A stretch of DNA of 64,000 nucleotides from Cryobacterium tagatosivorans (lineage in GTDB: Bacteria; Actinomycetota; Actinomycetes; Actinomycetales; Microbacteriaceae): contig NZ_SOEZ01000006.1 of assembly GCF_004402215.1 (NCBI RefSeq), positions 58,536 through 122,535 on the forward strand. The letters are read 5' to 3'. The notes under the pieces are model-generated. The model was not told the DNA's origin. It saw only the letters and a program-made list of their open reading frames with translations, and made no database searches. Position numbers and translations under genes: made by a program. Below are positions 25,705 through 34,548 of this stretch, piece by piece (positions within the stretch are counted from its first letter, which is position 1; every line of letters begins with the position of its first letter).

Positions 25705-26720
25705 CCGGCCACCTCCTCTGTCAGGGCCGGCTGCTGCAGCTCGGCGAAGTGGCATGCGGCCCAGTGCGGTTGAGACTCGTCGACGTGCGGGTCGTCGGTC
25801 ATGCAGATCTCCGGATGATCCAGAGCCTCCCCCAACGGACACCGCGGGTGGAAGCGGCAGCCCGTCGGCCAGTCCTCCGGCCTCGGCGGCTGGCCGGACA
25901 GGGTATCGAGTTCGGCCAGCGGTTCGCCCGCGAGCGGCAGCAGACCGCTGAGGAGCGCCTTAGTGTACGGGTGGGCGGGCTGCCGGAACACCTCGCGCAC
26001 AGTCCCAGACTCCACGATGCGTCCCGCGTACATCACCATCACGCGGTCGCAGATCTCGGCGACCGTCGCCAGGTCGTGGGTGACGAAGACGATGCTCGTG
26101 CCGCGGGTGTCGCAGATCTCGCGCAGCAGGGAGAGGATCTGCGCCTGCACCGTCACGTCGAGCGCGGTCGTCGGCTCGTCGGCGATGATCACCTGCGGTC
26201 CGAGCACGAGGCCCTCGGCGATCGCGACGCGCTGCTGCATGCCGCCGCTCAGCTCGTGCGGGAAGCGGCGTAGGTTCTGGTCGACGTTCGGGAGCCGCAC
26301 CTCGCGCAGCATGGTCGCCGCACGGGTCATGCGCTCGGCGCGGCTCGAGCGGTCGCCGTGGTCGCGGATGACCTCCTCGATCTGCTCGCCGATCGTTGTC
26401 ACAGGGTTCATGGTCGCGAGGGCGTCCTGCACGATGAGGGAGATGCGGCTGCCGCGCACGGTGCGCATCTCCGCCTCGCTCAAGGCCGCGAGATCCTGCC
26501 CCTCGAGGCTTATCGAACCCGAGCTGATGCGGCCCGGCGACGGAACCATGCGCATGAGTGCGAGACCCAGCGTGCTCTTGCCCGAGGCCGACTCGCCGAC
26601 GAGCCCGATGATCTCGCCGCGCCCGATCGTGAACGACACGTCGTCGACGGCGCGCACGGTTCCGTGCCGTCCCAGGAACTCGACGGTGAGGCCGGTGACC
26701 TTGAGGAGTGGTTCGGTCAT
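25701..26720 (-). CDS. oligopeptide-type ABC transporter ATP-binding protein (DppD-like)
   Basis: The 339-residue ATPase begins MTEPLLKVTGLTVEF. It shows Walker A GESASGKSTLG, the signature LSGGMQQRVAIAEGL and Walker B VIIADEPTTALDV, then the C-terminal cysteine cluster (GCRFHPRCPLGEAL, EICMTDDP). It is the first of two paired ATPases and starts one base after the stop of the DppC-like permease. The frame is open further upstream, but that part overlaps the permease gene. Confidence 0.92.
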   Translation of the reverse strand: MTEPLLKVTGLTVEFLGRHGTVRAVDDVSFTIGRGEIIGLVGESASGKSTLGLALMRMVPSPGRISSGSISLEGQDLAALSEAEMRTVRGSRISLIVQDALATMNPVTTIGEQIEEVIRDHGDRSSRAERMTRAATMLREVRLPNVDQNLRRFPHELSGGMQQRVAIAEGLVLGPQVIIADEPTTALDVTVQAQILSLLREICDTRGTSIVFVTHDLATVAEICDRVMVMYAGRIVESGTVREVFRQPAHPYTKALLSGLLPLAGEPLAELDTLSGQPPRPEDWPTGCRFHPRCPLGEALDHPEICMTDDPHVDESQPHWAACHFAELQQPALTEEVAG

Positions 26721-26721
26721 G

Positions 26722-27642
26722 TCAGTTCTTCCGTCCTGAACGCGGGTCGACGATCTCACGCAGTCCGTCGCCGAGGAAGTTGACCCCGAGCACGGCCACC
26801 ACGACGACGGATCCGGCACCCAGCGCGAGCCACGGCGCGTCGTAGAGGTATTGGCGGCCCTCGATGAGCAGCGAACCCCATGAGGGATTCGGGGGCTGCA
26901 CTCCCAGGCCGAGGAATCCGAGGCTCGCCTCGTCGAGGATGCCCCAGGCCAGCGCCGTGGTGACCTGCACGATCAGGATCGGCAGCACACTGGGGAAGAT
27001 GTCCTTGCCCATAATGGTGAGCGGACCCACGTCGAGACCGCGGGCGGCCTCCACATAGGAGCGGCTGCGCACCGAGATCACGACGCTGCGCACGATGCGT
27101 GCGAACTGCCACGTGTAGACGATCGCAAGGGCGACCGTGACCGACCGCGCAGAGGGACCAAGAAGTGCGACGATGCCGAGAGCGAAGACGAGTCCGGGGA
27201 TCGCGAGCATAATGTCCACGATGCGGGTGGCGAGAAGGTCGAGCACGCCGCCTACGAAGCCCGCGACGAGGCCGATGACCGTTCCCGCGATCGCGGCGGC
27301 CGCGACGGCGCTCGCCGCGACGGTGAGCGAGACCTGCGCTCCCGCCATGATGCGGGAGAGGATATCGCGTCCGTAGACGTCCGTTCCCATCGGGTGGGCT
27401 AGGTCGGGGGGAGAAAAGGGTGCGCCCGTCTTGAACGCGGTCGGATCGTAGGGCGTCCAGAAAATGCTCACGACCGCGACGAGCACGACGATCGCGGTGA
27501 GGATGGCGCCGAGCAGTGCCCGGCGGTGTCCGACCACGGCCTGGAAGGTGATGGCCTTGGCCCCGCCGACGGGAACGGTCGTGATGCGCCTGCGGAGCTT
27601 GGGCTTCGCGGCGTTGATGGCGTCGAGCATGTTCGTGTTCAT
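26722..27642 (-). CDS. oligopeptide-type ABC transporter permease (DppC-like)
   Basis: This 306-residue permease has a cytoplasmic N-terminus, about six membrane spans and the coupling loop EAARGLDVGPLTIMGKDIFP. HPMGTDVYGRDILSRIMAGA is the conserved DppC segment after the first span. Its start overlaps the stop of the DppB-like gene (ATGA). It forms the channel with the product of 27639-28580. Confidence 0.92.
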   Translation of the reverse strand: MNTNMLDAINAAKPKLRRRITTVPVGGAKAITFQAVVGHRRALLGAILTAIVVLVAVVSIFWTPYDPTAFKTGAPFSPPDLAHPMGTDVYGRDILSRIMAGAQVSLTVAASAVAAAAIAGTVIGLVAGFVGGVLDLLATRIVDIMLAIPGLVFALGIVALLGPSARSVTVALAIVYTWQFARIVRSVVISVRSRSYVEAARGLDVGPLTIMGKDIFPSVLPILIVQVTTALAWGILDEASLGFLGLGVQPPNPSWGSLLIEGRQYLYDAPWLALGAGSVVVVAVLGVNFLGDGLREIVDPRSGRKN

Positions 27643-28580
27643 AGTCGCACCCTCGGGTCCAGCCAGGCGTGGAGCACTTCGACGCCCAGGTTAACGATCA
27701 CATAGACGGCCGCGATGACGAGGATGAGCGACTGCACCACGAGGTAGTCGCGCTGGATGGCGCCCTCCACGAGCAGTCGGCCGATCCCGGGCCAGTTGAA
27801 GAGCTGCTCGATGATGACCTGGCCCCCGAGAAGGGTGCCGAGCTGCAGCCCCAGGATGACGAGCACGGGCACGATCGCGTTGCGCAGCAGGTATCGGTAA
27901 GTGATGGTGCGCGGCAGCAGACCTTTCATGCTGGCCTGGATGACGAACTGCTCCTGCTGCAGTTCGATCGTCGTCGCCCTCACCATGCGGGCAAGAAACG
28001 GCGAGAGGTGGATTCCGAGCGCGAAGGCCGGCATGAACGTCAGCTGCAGGCTCCTCGCGGGATTCTGGGTGAAGGGGATGTACCCGCCTGTGGGCAGCCA
28101 GTGCAGATTGACCGCGAGAACGAGGATGAGGAGCGTGCCGATCCAGAAGACAGGCATGGACAGCCCGAGCAGTGCGGCGGGCGAGAGCACCTTGTCGATC
28201 CAGGTGCCGCGGTGGCGGCCCGCGACGAATCCCGCGGGAAGTCCGATGAGAATCGTGAAGAAGAGGCTCATGAGGGTGAGCTGCACTGTGGCCGGGATGC
28301 GCGCGATGACGACGGGCGTGATCTTCTGGCCGGTCAGCAGCGAGACTCCGAGGTCGCCGCGGAAGAGGCCCGCGAGCCAGTCGGCGTACTGCTCGAGCAG
28401 GGGGCGGTCGAGGCCGCGGTCGGCCCGGATCTGGGCGATGAGCTCGGGGCTGCCGTTGGGTCCGAGCATTCCCGCGATGGGATCGCCCGGAACGGCGTGC
28501 ACATAGAGGAACAGCAGCACCGAGAGCGCGAGCAGCAGGGGAATCACGATCAGTATGCGTCGTATGACGTACTGGAGCAC
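27639..28580 (-). CDS. oligopeptide-type ABC transporter permease (DppB-like)
   Basis: This 313-residue permease begins MLQYVIRRILIVIPLLLALS and carries VHAVPGDP, both standard for DppB/OppB proteins, with six spans and the coupling segment IQASMKGLLPRTITYRYLLR. It follows the binding-protein gene after an 87-base gap containing a strong hairpin, and overlaps the next permease gene. The transported ligand could be a peptide, but many relatives carry other amino compounds. Confidence 0.92.
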   Translation of the reverse strand: MLQYVIRRILIVIPLLLALSVLLFLYVHAVPGDPIAGMLGPNGSPELIAQIRADRGLDRPLLEQYADWLAGLFRGDLGVSLLTGQKITPVVIARIPATVQLTLMSLFFTILIGLPAGFVAGRHRGTWIDKVLSPAALLGLSMPVFWIGTLLILVLAVNLHWLPTGGYIPFTQNPARSLQLTFMPAFALGIHLSPFLARMVRATTIELQQEQFVIQASMKGLLPRTITYRYLLRNAIVPVLVILGLQLGTLLGGQVIIEQLFNWPGIGRLLVEGAIQRDYLVVQSLILVIAAVYVIVNLGVEVLHAWLDPRVRL

Positions 28581-28626
28581 CTAGGTTCCTTCGGCTAGCG
28601 GGGACGGGGGTGGGGACGAGGTGGCC

Positions 28627-28656
28627 GTACCGGGCGGGAGCTGTCCCGCCCGGTAC
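28627..28656 (-). terminator. hairpin after binding-protein gene
   Basis: A perfect 13-bp stem (GTACCGGGCGGGA at 28627-28639 with 28644-28656) has a GCTG loop. It begins 11 bases past the binding-protein stop and precedes the permease. No T run follows. Such hairpins usually keep the binding-protein mRNA more abundant than the permease mRNA. Confidence 0.6.
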
Positions 28657-28667
28657 GACCGGTGTGC

Positions 28668-30269
28668 TTACTGCGTCAGGGTCGCGTAGATCAGGCCCCG
28701 GTTGGATGCATCAGCCCGCGGGTAGTAGCCCTTCAGTCGCGGAGACGCTCCGATCACAGCGTATTGAGCGCCCGTGGTGATCATGGGCTGCTCGTCCAGG
28801 ATGATGTCCTGCACCTGGCGGTAGAGATCTGCCGCCTCCGTGATGTCGGACGTGGCCTGGGCCTGCGCGATGAGCGCGTCGACCTCCTCGTTGCACCACT
28901 TGGCGATCAGGTTGGTGACCGAACCGTCGCAGGTGAGCGACTGCGCAAAGTAGGCGTCCTCCGTCGCGTAGTTGTTGCCCGCGTGGTACATCGTGAATTT
29001 ATCGGCCGCGACATCGGTGTAGAAGCTGGCCGAGTCGTAGGCCTGCGGGGTCACGGCAACACCGAGCGGCTTGAGCGACTGCTGCAGTGTCTCCGTGTTG
29101 CAGCGAGCCTGCTGCCAGGTGCTCTCGTAGGGCACGTCGACCGCGAACTTCGTGCCGTCCGCGATGCCCCCGACGCCATTTGACTCGCGAACGCCGTCGG
29201 CACCCATGACCCAGCCAGCCTCGTCGAGCAGTTCGCCGGCCGTGGCCAGCGCCTCATCGGCCGGAACGTCGAAGCGCTGCGCACCCTCGGCGAACAGGGG
29301 GTTGCCCTCGTAGATCAGGTCGCCGTACGACACAGGGCCGACACCGCTCCAGCAGGCCTCGAGGCGGTCGGAGCGCGGCACCATGTACGCGACGGCTTGG
29401 CGCACGTTGACGTCGTTGAAGGGCTGCTGCGACTTGTCGAGACCCCACATCAGGATGCCGGGGCTCGGCGCCTCGAAGAACTGGATCGAGCCGGCCTTCT
29501 CCAGGCGCACCGCGTCAGCAGGAACCATGTTGTAGGTCATGTCCGCCGTGCCCGTCTCCAGCGTCGCGGCGTTCGCCGTGGTGTCCGTGCTGAAGGTGTA
29601 CGTGATGGTCTGGAACTTGGGGAATCCCTTGTTCCAGTAGTTGGGGTTGGCCCGGAAGGTGGCGTGGCTCTTGGGAACCAGCTCCTTGAGCGTCCATGGC
29701 CCCGATGTGACCGTCGGTGACACGAAGTAGTCGGGGTCGGCCTCGACGGCCTTCTGCGAAAGGATCGCGGCGCTTCCAGTTGAGGCGAGAGCGTTGAGGA
29801 AGACGCGCGACGGTTCGGTCAGGGTCATCTGCAGCTCGGTGGGGCTCACGACCGTCATCGAGTCCATGACCGCGAGCGGCGCCTTGAGGGCGTCAGAGTC
29901 GGCGGCGCGCTGGATGGAGTACGCCGCGTCGTCTGCTGTGATGGCGGTGCCGTCGCTGAACTCGGCGTCCGACCGGATGACGAAGTCGTAGGTGAGGCCG
30001 TCGTCAGATACCGTCCACGATTCCGCAACCATCGGAATGAGGTTGTTGTCCTCGTCGTAGTCGATGAGCGTGTCGTACATGAGCTCGATCACACGCAGGG
30101 AGGACTGCGTGACCGCGGTTGCCGGGTCGAGACCCGACGATGGTTCTGTGGACACGATATTGAGGGTGGTGGGACCTCCGCCCTCCGAGGGATCGGTGGA
30201 ACAGGCTCCGAGCAGCAGCGCTGAACTGACCGCGATCGCGAGCCCGACTGCCGCTTTCGTGTGATTCAT
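28668..30269 (-). CDS. peptide-type ABC transporter substrate-binding lipoprotein
   Basis: The 533-residue protein is a family 5 solute-binding protein. It has a signal peptide ending in the lipobox LLLGACSTDPS, then LNIVSTEPSSGLDPATAVTQ and LIDYDEDNNLIPMVAESWTV, the usual DppA/OppA pattern. It would be anchored outside the membrane and feed the DppBCDF-like importer. Its ATG overlaps the stop of the PLP enzyme gene (ATGA), so the importer and the enzymes are one transcription unit. Confidence 0.92.
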   Translation of the reverse strand: MNHTKAAVGLAIAVSSALLLGACSTDPSEGGGPTTLNIVSTEPSSGLDPATAVTQSSLRVIELMYDTLIDYDEDNNLIPMVAESWTVSDDGLTYDFVIRSDAEFSDGTAITADDAAYSIQRAADSDALKAPLAVMDSMTVVSPTELQMTLTEPSRVFLNALASTGSAAILSQKAVEADPDYFVSPTVTSGPWTLKELVPKSHATFRANPNYWNKGFPKFQTITYTFSTDTTANAATLETGTADMTYNMVPADAVRLEKAGSIQFFEAPSPGILMWGLDKSQQPFNDVNVRQAVAYMVPRSDRLEACWSGVGPVSYGDLIYEGNPLFAEGAQRFDVPADEALATAGELLDEAGWVMGADGVRESNGVGGIADGTKFAVDVPYESTWQQARCNTETLQQSLKPLGVAVTPQAYDSASFYTDVAADKFTMYHAGNNYATEDAYFAQSLTCDGSVTNLIAKWCNEEVDALIAQAQATSDITEAADLYRQVQDIILDEQPMITTGAQYAVIGASPRLKGYYPRADASNRGLIYATLTQ

Positions 30270-31378
30270 TCTCTTGGTTCCTCTCTCGATTTCTTGGGGG
30301 TACCGCCGGATTCCGGAGGCTGGGTAATTCCTCTGTACGGGTGCGCGAGTTCATCGCTGTAGGCGAAGATCCCGGGCAGCCCGCCGGTATGCAGAAACAC
30401 GACTGTCTCATCGGCAGTGAATCGACCGGCACGAGTGTGGGAGAGGAGAGCCGCGAAGGCTTTCCCGGTGTAGACGGGATCGAGGAGCACTCCCTCGACG
30501 CTCGCGAGGGTGCGGATCGCCTCGATGGTTGCGTCGTTGACCTGGCCGTAGCCGGGACCGACAAAGTCAGAGTCCGCCAGGATGTCGTCGAGCGTGACCC
30601 GGGACTCGAAACCCAGCGCCGACGCGGTTTGCCGCACGAGATCAAGCACGCCGCTCGGGGCGATGTAGGCCTCGTGGCTGTCCGACATCGGGCTGACGCC
30701 CACGACGCGCGTAGGCAGGCCGAGCAGTTCGCAGCCGACGAGCAGCCCGGCCTGAGTACTGCCCTGCGAGGCCGTGTAGATCCAGTCCAGCGTGCGCCCT
30801 TCGGGAAGTTGCTCGACGATCTCGAACACCGCATCGACGTAGGCGACCGCGGCGAGTGCGAGCGCGTCATCCGACCCCATGCCGGTCACGTAGGGCGTGC
30901 GGCCCTCGGCGCGCAGCCGCGTCACGAGGGCCGCCTTGGCCTCTATCGTGCTCTGCTCGGCGGCGATAGGGATGATCGTGGCTCCGAGCAGGTGGTCGAG
31001 CAGGTAGTTCCCCTGCAGGGGGCTGCTCATGGCGTCGAGCTTGGGCAGCAGGAAGGTCTCGAGGCCGAGCTTGGCGCCCGCCGCGGCGAGCTGGCGCGAG
31101 TGGTTGGACTGCGAGGCGGAGCCCTGCACGAGGCAGTCGGCGCCCGCGGCGATCGCCGATCCGAGCACGTACTCGTGCTGGCGCACCTTGTTGCCGCCGA
31201 AGGCGAGCCCGGTGCAGTCGTCCCGCTTGATGAGGATCGTGGGTCCGGCGAGGGCCTCCGTGAGGCGCGGGCAGGCATCGAGCGGTGTCGGCAGGGCGGC
31301 GAGTGAGACGTGCGGCAGTCGCGCGAGTGCGGCGCGCCCGGTGGCGATGCGGTCCTGGACCGCCTCGGTGGCATTCAC
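30266..31378 (-). CDS. D-cysteine desulfhydrase / ACC deaminase-like PLP enzyme
   Basis: The 370-residue fold-type II PLP enzyme has FGGNKVRQHEY with the PLP lysine, SASQSNHSRQLAAAGAKLGL for substrate carboxylate binding, and TASQGSTQAGL for phosphate binding. The family includes D-cysteine desulfhydrase and 1-aminocyclopropane-1-carboxylate deaminase, which release ammonia from an amino acid through an enamine. Coupling to a RidA gene on one side and the binding protein on the other fits deamination of an imported amino compound. The exact substrate is unknown. Confidence 0.85.
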   Translation of the reverse strand: MNATEAVQDRIATGRAALARLPHVSLAALPTPLDACPRLTEALAGPTILIKRDDCTGLAFGGNKVRQHEYVLGSAIAAGADCLVQGSASQSNHSRQLAAAGAKLGLETFLLPKLDAMSSPLQGNYLLDHLLGATIIPIAAEQSTIEAKAALVTRLRAEGRTPYVTGMGSDDALALAAVAYVDAVFEIVEQLPEGRTLDWIYTASQGSTQAGLLVGCELLGLPTRVVGVSPMSDSHEAYIAPSGVLDLVRQTASALGFESRVTLDDILADSDFVGPGYGQVNDATIEAIRTLASVEGVLLDPVYTGKAFAALLSHTRAGRFTADETVVFLHTGGLPGIFAYSDELAHPYRGITQPPESGGTPKKSREEPRE

Positions 31379-31845
31379 TCCGCCGCGACCGTCCGCACGA
31401 CGAGTTCGATCTCTACGGCCGAGTTACCGGGTAGCACTGCCACCCCGACAGCCGACCGCGCGTGCTCGCCCGCCTCACCCAGCACATCGGCGATGAGGGC
31501 GGATGCCGCGTCGATCACGGTCGCCTGCTCGAAGAACTCCGGCGTGCTGGCGACGAAGCCCGTGAGTTTGAGCACACTGCGCACGTTCTCGAGCCCGATG
31601 CCCGCCTCGATGGCAGAGAGCAGGTTGACGGCGCACAGCCGTGCGGCCGCCTTGCCCTCCTCGATGCCGAACTCTGCGCCCAGCCGGCCCGCGTAACGCA
31701 CGACCGAGTCGCTCATGGCCGTCTTGCCCGAGAAGTAGAGGATGTCACCCGCCCGCGTGAACGGAACGTAGCGGTACCGCGGCGGCCGCTGCACTTGCAG
31801 CGTCACTCCGTTGTCGGCGAGTTTCGTCGCGATGGCGGGATTCAC
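31375..31845 (-). CDS. RidA family enamine/imine deaminase
   Basis: The 156-residue protein is a RidA/YjgF member of the longer type, with YVPFTRAGDILYFSGKTAM near the start, CAVNLLSAIEAGIG in the middle and the C-terminal VEIELVVRTVAAE. RidA proteins hydrolyse reactive enamines made by PLP enzymes. It sits between the aldolase-like gene and the PLP enzyme with ATGA overlaps on both sides, so a direct partnership with the 30266-31378 product is likely. Confidence 0.85.
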   Translation of the reverse strand: MNPAIATKLADNGVTLQVQRPPRYRYVPFTRAGDILYFSGKTAMSDSVVRYAGRLGAEFGIEEGKAAARLCAVNLLSAIEAGIGLENVRSVLKLTGFVASTPEFFEQATVIDAASALIADVLGEAGEHARSAVGVAVLPGNSAVEIELVVRTVAAE

Positions 31846-32813
31846 AGTGACGCCCCCACGAGCGCGAGCCCGCGCGTGACGATGGCCTCGAGGTCGGCCA
31901 GATCGGCGCCGACGGGGTCGAGTAGGGGTGCCCGCACGGGTCCGACTTGGTCGCCGCGTAGACGGGCGGCGGTCTTGATGAGCGAGACGGCGTAGCCCGC
32001 CTGGCGGTCGCGCAGCTCGACGAAGGGCGAGTAGAACTCGCGCAGCAGCAGGTCGATGGTCGCGTCATCGCTGGCCTGGTTGGCGGCGAAGAAGGCGGAG
32101 GCGATCTCGGGTGCGAAGCTGTGCACAGCGGAGGAGTATGCGCTCACTCCGATGCTCGAGTAGGGGCGAGCCTGCATCTCGGCGGTGAGGGCGCCATTGA
32201 AGTAGAGGAACTCGGGTGCCGTCGCGAGCTTGAGCTGCTGCAACTGGCCGAAGTCGCTGCGCCCGTCTTTGAGCCCGATGACGGTGGGGATAGCCGAGAT
32301 CGCCCGGATCGAAGGCACGGAGTACGACACGAGTCCGCGCTGGTACACGATGAGGGGCAGTTCCGTGCGACCTGCGATGGCCTCGATCTGGCGAACGAGC
32401 CCGAGCTGGGTACCGTGCACGAGGTAGTGGGGCATGACCAGGGCGCCGTCGGCACCGGCTTCGTCCGCGATGCGCGCGAAGCGCACGGCCTGCGCCCAGC
32501 CGTAGCCGACGCCCGCGAGAATAGGAGTCTTTCCCCCGGCCTCCTCGACCGCGACGGCAATGAGTTGGGCGTACTCGTCTTCGGACAACGCGGGGAACTC
32601 GCCGGTCCCGCAGCAGACGAAGAGGGCACTCGCACCCGCGCTGATATGGCGTCGCAGATGCCCGCGGAACGCCTCGACATCAATGTCGGCGCCGTCGACG
32701 GTGAAGGGGCTGAGGGGGAAGGCGAGCACTCCGGCACCCATGCGCTCCTTTAGAACCTCCGCCATGCGCTCTGCGCGGTGGATGGTCGCCTCGAGATCGG
32801 TCGTGAGTTGCAC
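31842..32813 (-). CDS. dihydrodipicolinate synthase family protein, KDG dehydratase-like
   Basis: The 323-residue TIM-barrel enzyme has Tyr157 (IVYQRG) and the Schiff-base Lys182 (GLKDGRSDF), with CCGTGEFPALSEDEY, which matches 5-dehydro-4-deoxyglucarate dehydratases. Those make 2-oxoglutarate semialdehyde. The related pyrroline-hydroxycarboxylate deaminase of hydroxyproline breakdown gives the same product. An aldehyde dehydrogenase of matching type is encoded on the other arm (36783-38270). It heads the leftward operon and overlaps ridA. Exact substrate is uncertain. Confidence 0.8.
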   Translation of the reverse strand: MQLTTDLEATIHRAERMAEVLKERMGAGVLAFPLSPFTVDGADIDVEAFRGHLRRHISAGASALFVCCGTGEFPALSEDEYAQLIAVAVEEAGGKTPILAGVGYGWAQAVRFARIADEAGADGALVMPHYLVHGTQLGLVRQIEAIAGRTELPLIVYQRGLVSYSVPSIRAISAIPTVIGLKDGRSDFGQLQQLKLATAPEFLYFNGALTAEMQARPYSSIGVSAYSSAVHSFAPEIASAFFAANQASDDATIDLLLREFYSPFVELRDRQAGYAVSLIKTAARLRGDQVGPVRAPLLDPVGADLADLEAIVTRGLALVGASL

Positions 32814-32942
32814 TATGTTGTCTCCATGTGTAGACGCTGTGTACTGTACAAGACGGAGGCTACATGATTAGATAAGTTGAAGTAAAGAGTTATTGCGGAT
32901 TAGTTACCGCAGCGCCGAATACCGTGGAGATAGGTTTCATGC
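32814..32942. promoter_or_regulatory. divergent promoter region with candidate operators
   Basis: This AT-rich 129-base gap serves both arms of the catabolic island. It contains TGTACTGTACA (32840-32850, perfect palindrome around a central T) and TGCGG-8-CCGCA (32894-32911), the latter 32 bases before the IclR start. Either could bind the IclR protein. Confidence 0.5.
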
Positions 32943-33746
32943 ATGACTGAAACAGACCCGCCCGAGGGCGGAGTGCGCGAGGTGAAGTCCGCCGCCTACG
33001 CGGTGGAAATTCTCGAGCTGCTCTCCTCGCGCCAGAACAGGCCGGCGCGCCTACGCGAGATCAGCGAGGCCCTGGGGATTCCCAAGAGCAGCTGCTACGC
33101 ACTGTTGCGCACCCTGAGCCAGCGCGGCTGGGTTCGTCGCGACGAGACGGGCACGCTCTACGGGGTGGGCATCCGCGCCCTCATGGCCGGAATGAGCTAC
33201 CTCGATGCAGACCCGCACCTCCGTTTCGTGCAGCCCATGCTCGACTCGCTCAACGAGCAACTCGATGAGACCGTGCACTTCGGCCGGCTAGACGGCAACG
33301 ACATCATCTATCTTGCGACGCGTGAGTCGTCCCAGTACCTGCGGGTCATCAATCGCGTCGGTCGGCGCCTTCCTGCCTCGGCCACTTCCCTCGGCAAGGC
33401 CCTCCTCGCACAGCGCATGGACGTCGACCTCGACGCGCACCTAATGACCCCGCTCCCTCAACTGACCCCACACACCATCACCGACCGCAGAGTGCTCCTG
33501 GACGATCTCAGCACCACTCGCGACCGTGGCTATGCGATCGACCTCGAGGAGAACACTGCGGGACTCAAATGCTTCGGCTTCGCCCTGCGCTATGCGAACC
33601 CGGTACTCGATGCGATCAGCTGCTCCGTTCCCCTCGCTCGGCTTACCAAGAAGCGCGAGGCCGAGATCGTCAGCGTCATGCTCGCCGCCGCTGCCGCCAT
33701 CGAGCGCCAGTCGCCCATGGGCGAGGGCTATGGCGCCACGCTGTGA
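32943..33746 (+). CDS. IclR family transcriptional regulator
   Basis: The 267-residue protein has an N-terminal winged helix (KSAAYAVEILELLSS, LGIPKSSCYALLRTL) and the IclR effector domain (GRRLPASATSLGKALLA, CSVPLARLTKK). The ATG at 32943 follows GGAGATAGG. It is the first gene of the rightward arm and divergent from the leftward operon. It probably answers to the substrate or an early intermediate and controls both arms. Confidence 0.92.
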   Translation: MTETDPPEGGVREVKSAAYAVEILELLSSRQNRPARLREISEALGIPKSSCYALLRTLSQRGWVRRDETGTLYGVGIRALMAGMSYLDADPHLRFVQPMLDSLNEQLDETVHFGRLDGNDIIYLATRESSQYLRVINRVGRRLPASATSLGKALLAQRMDVDLDAHLMTPLPQLTPHTITDRRVLLDDLSTTRDRGYAIDLEENTAGLKCFGFALRYANPVLDAISCSVPLARLTKKREAEIVSVMLAAAAAIERQSPMGEGYGATL

Positions 33747-33765
33747 CCACTGCCAGGAGACCAAC

Positions 33766-34548
33766 ATGAACCTCGATTTCCGCCCGCACGACGCACACGT
33801 GCACCTTGAGCGCACCGCATCGGGCTCCACGAACGCGGCAGAGCTCGTGGCCGTGATGGACGCGGCGGGGGTGGAGACCGCGGCGGCGGTAGTGCCACAG
33901 CCGATGGGCTCCGATAACAGCCCGGTGTTCGAGGCACTCGCCGAATTCCCGGGCCGCTTCGTCGCCATCCTCAAGCTCGACGTGTTCGTCGGCACGGTCG
34001 TTGGCACGGTTGCAGAGCTGCTCGATCGCGGTGCTCGCGGGGTGCGGTTCACAATCTTCGACGACGCGGATGTCGCGTGGCTCGCCGATGGCACGGTCGC
34101 CCCCTTGCTCGAGGTGCTCGCCGACCGCGCGACGTCGCTCACGTTCCACTGTCGGCCGGACCAGCTCCGCGCCGTCGGGCGGGTGGCAGCGGATCATCCG
34201 GATCTCACCGTGTTCGTCGACCACCTCGGCCGGCCGGATGTGGCATCCGGACCTGACACGGATCAGTTCAACGCCTTCCTCGACCTCGCACGGCACCCCA
34301 ACATTCTCGCCAAGACCCCGGACTCCGCGTTCTTCTCGGCCGTCGCGGCTCCCCACCTCGACCTCGTGCCGTTCCTCGAGCGCGCGCTCGACAGCTTCGG
34401 GTCGGAGCGGGTTCTGTGGGGTTCGGACTGGCCGGTGGCCGAGTACAAGACATCAATGCAACCAGTGCTCACCGTGCTCGAGGGCGCGAGCGCCGCCGAG
34501 CGACGCGCGGTGCTGCGCGGCAACTTCGAAAGGGTATTCGGTGGATAG
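33766..34548 (+). CDS. amidohydrolase family protein (PDC lactonase-like)
   Basis: The 260-residue metal hydrolase has the HxH motif HDAHVHLE near the N-terminus, TVFVDHLGRPDV and the LWGSDWPV aspartate. This places it in the amidohydrolase_2 group with 2-pyrone-4,6-dicarboxylate lactonase and related lactonases or decarboxylases. The ATG at 33766 follows the IclR gene by 19 bases with an AGGAGA site. It overlaps the next hydrolase by 8 nt. A lactone or cyclic amide substrate is plausible. Confidence 0.83.
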   Translation: MNLDFRPHDAHVHLERTASGSTNAAELVAVMDAAGVETAAAVVPQPMGSDNSPVFEALAEFPGRFVAILKLDVFVGTVVGTVAELLDRGARGVRFTIFDDADVAWLADGTVAPLLEVLADRATSLTFHCRPDQLRAVGRVAADHPDLTVFVDHLGRPDVASGPDTDQFNAFLDLARHPNILAKTPDSAFFSAVAAPHLDLVPFLERALDSFGSERVLWGSDWPVAEYKTSMQPVLTVLEGASAAERRAVLRGNFERVFGG

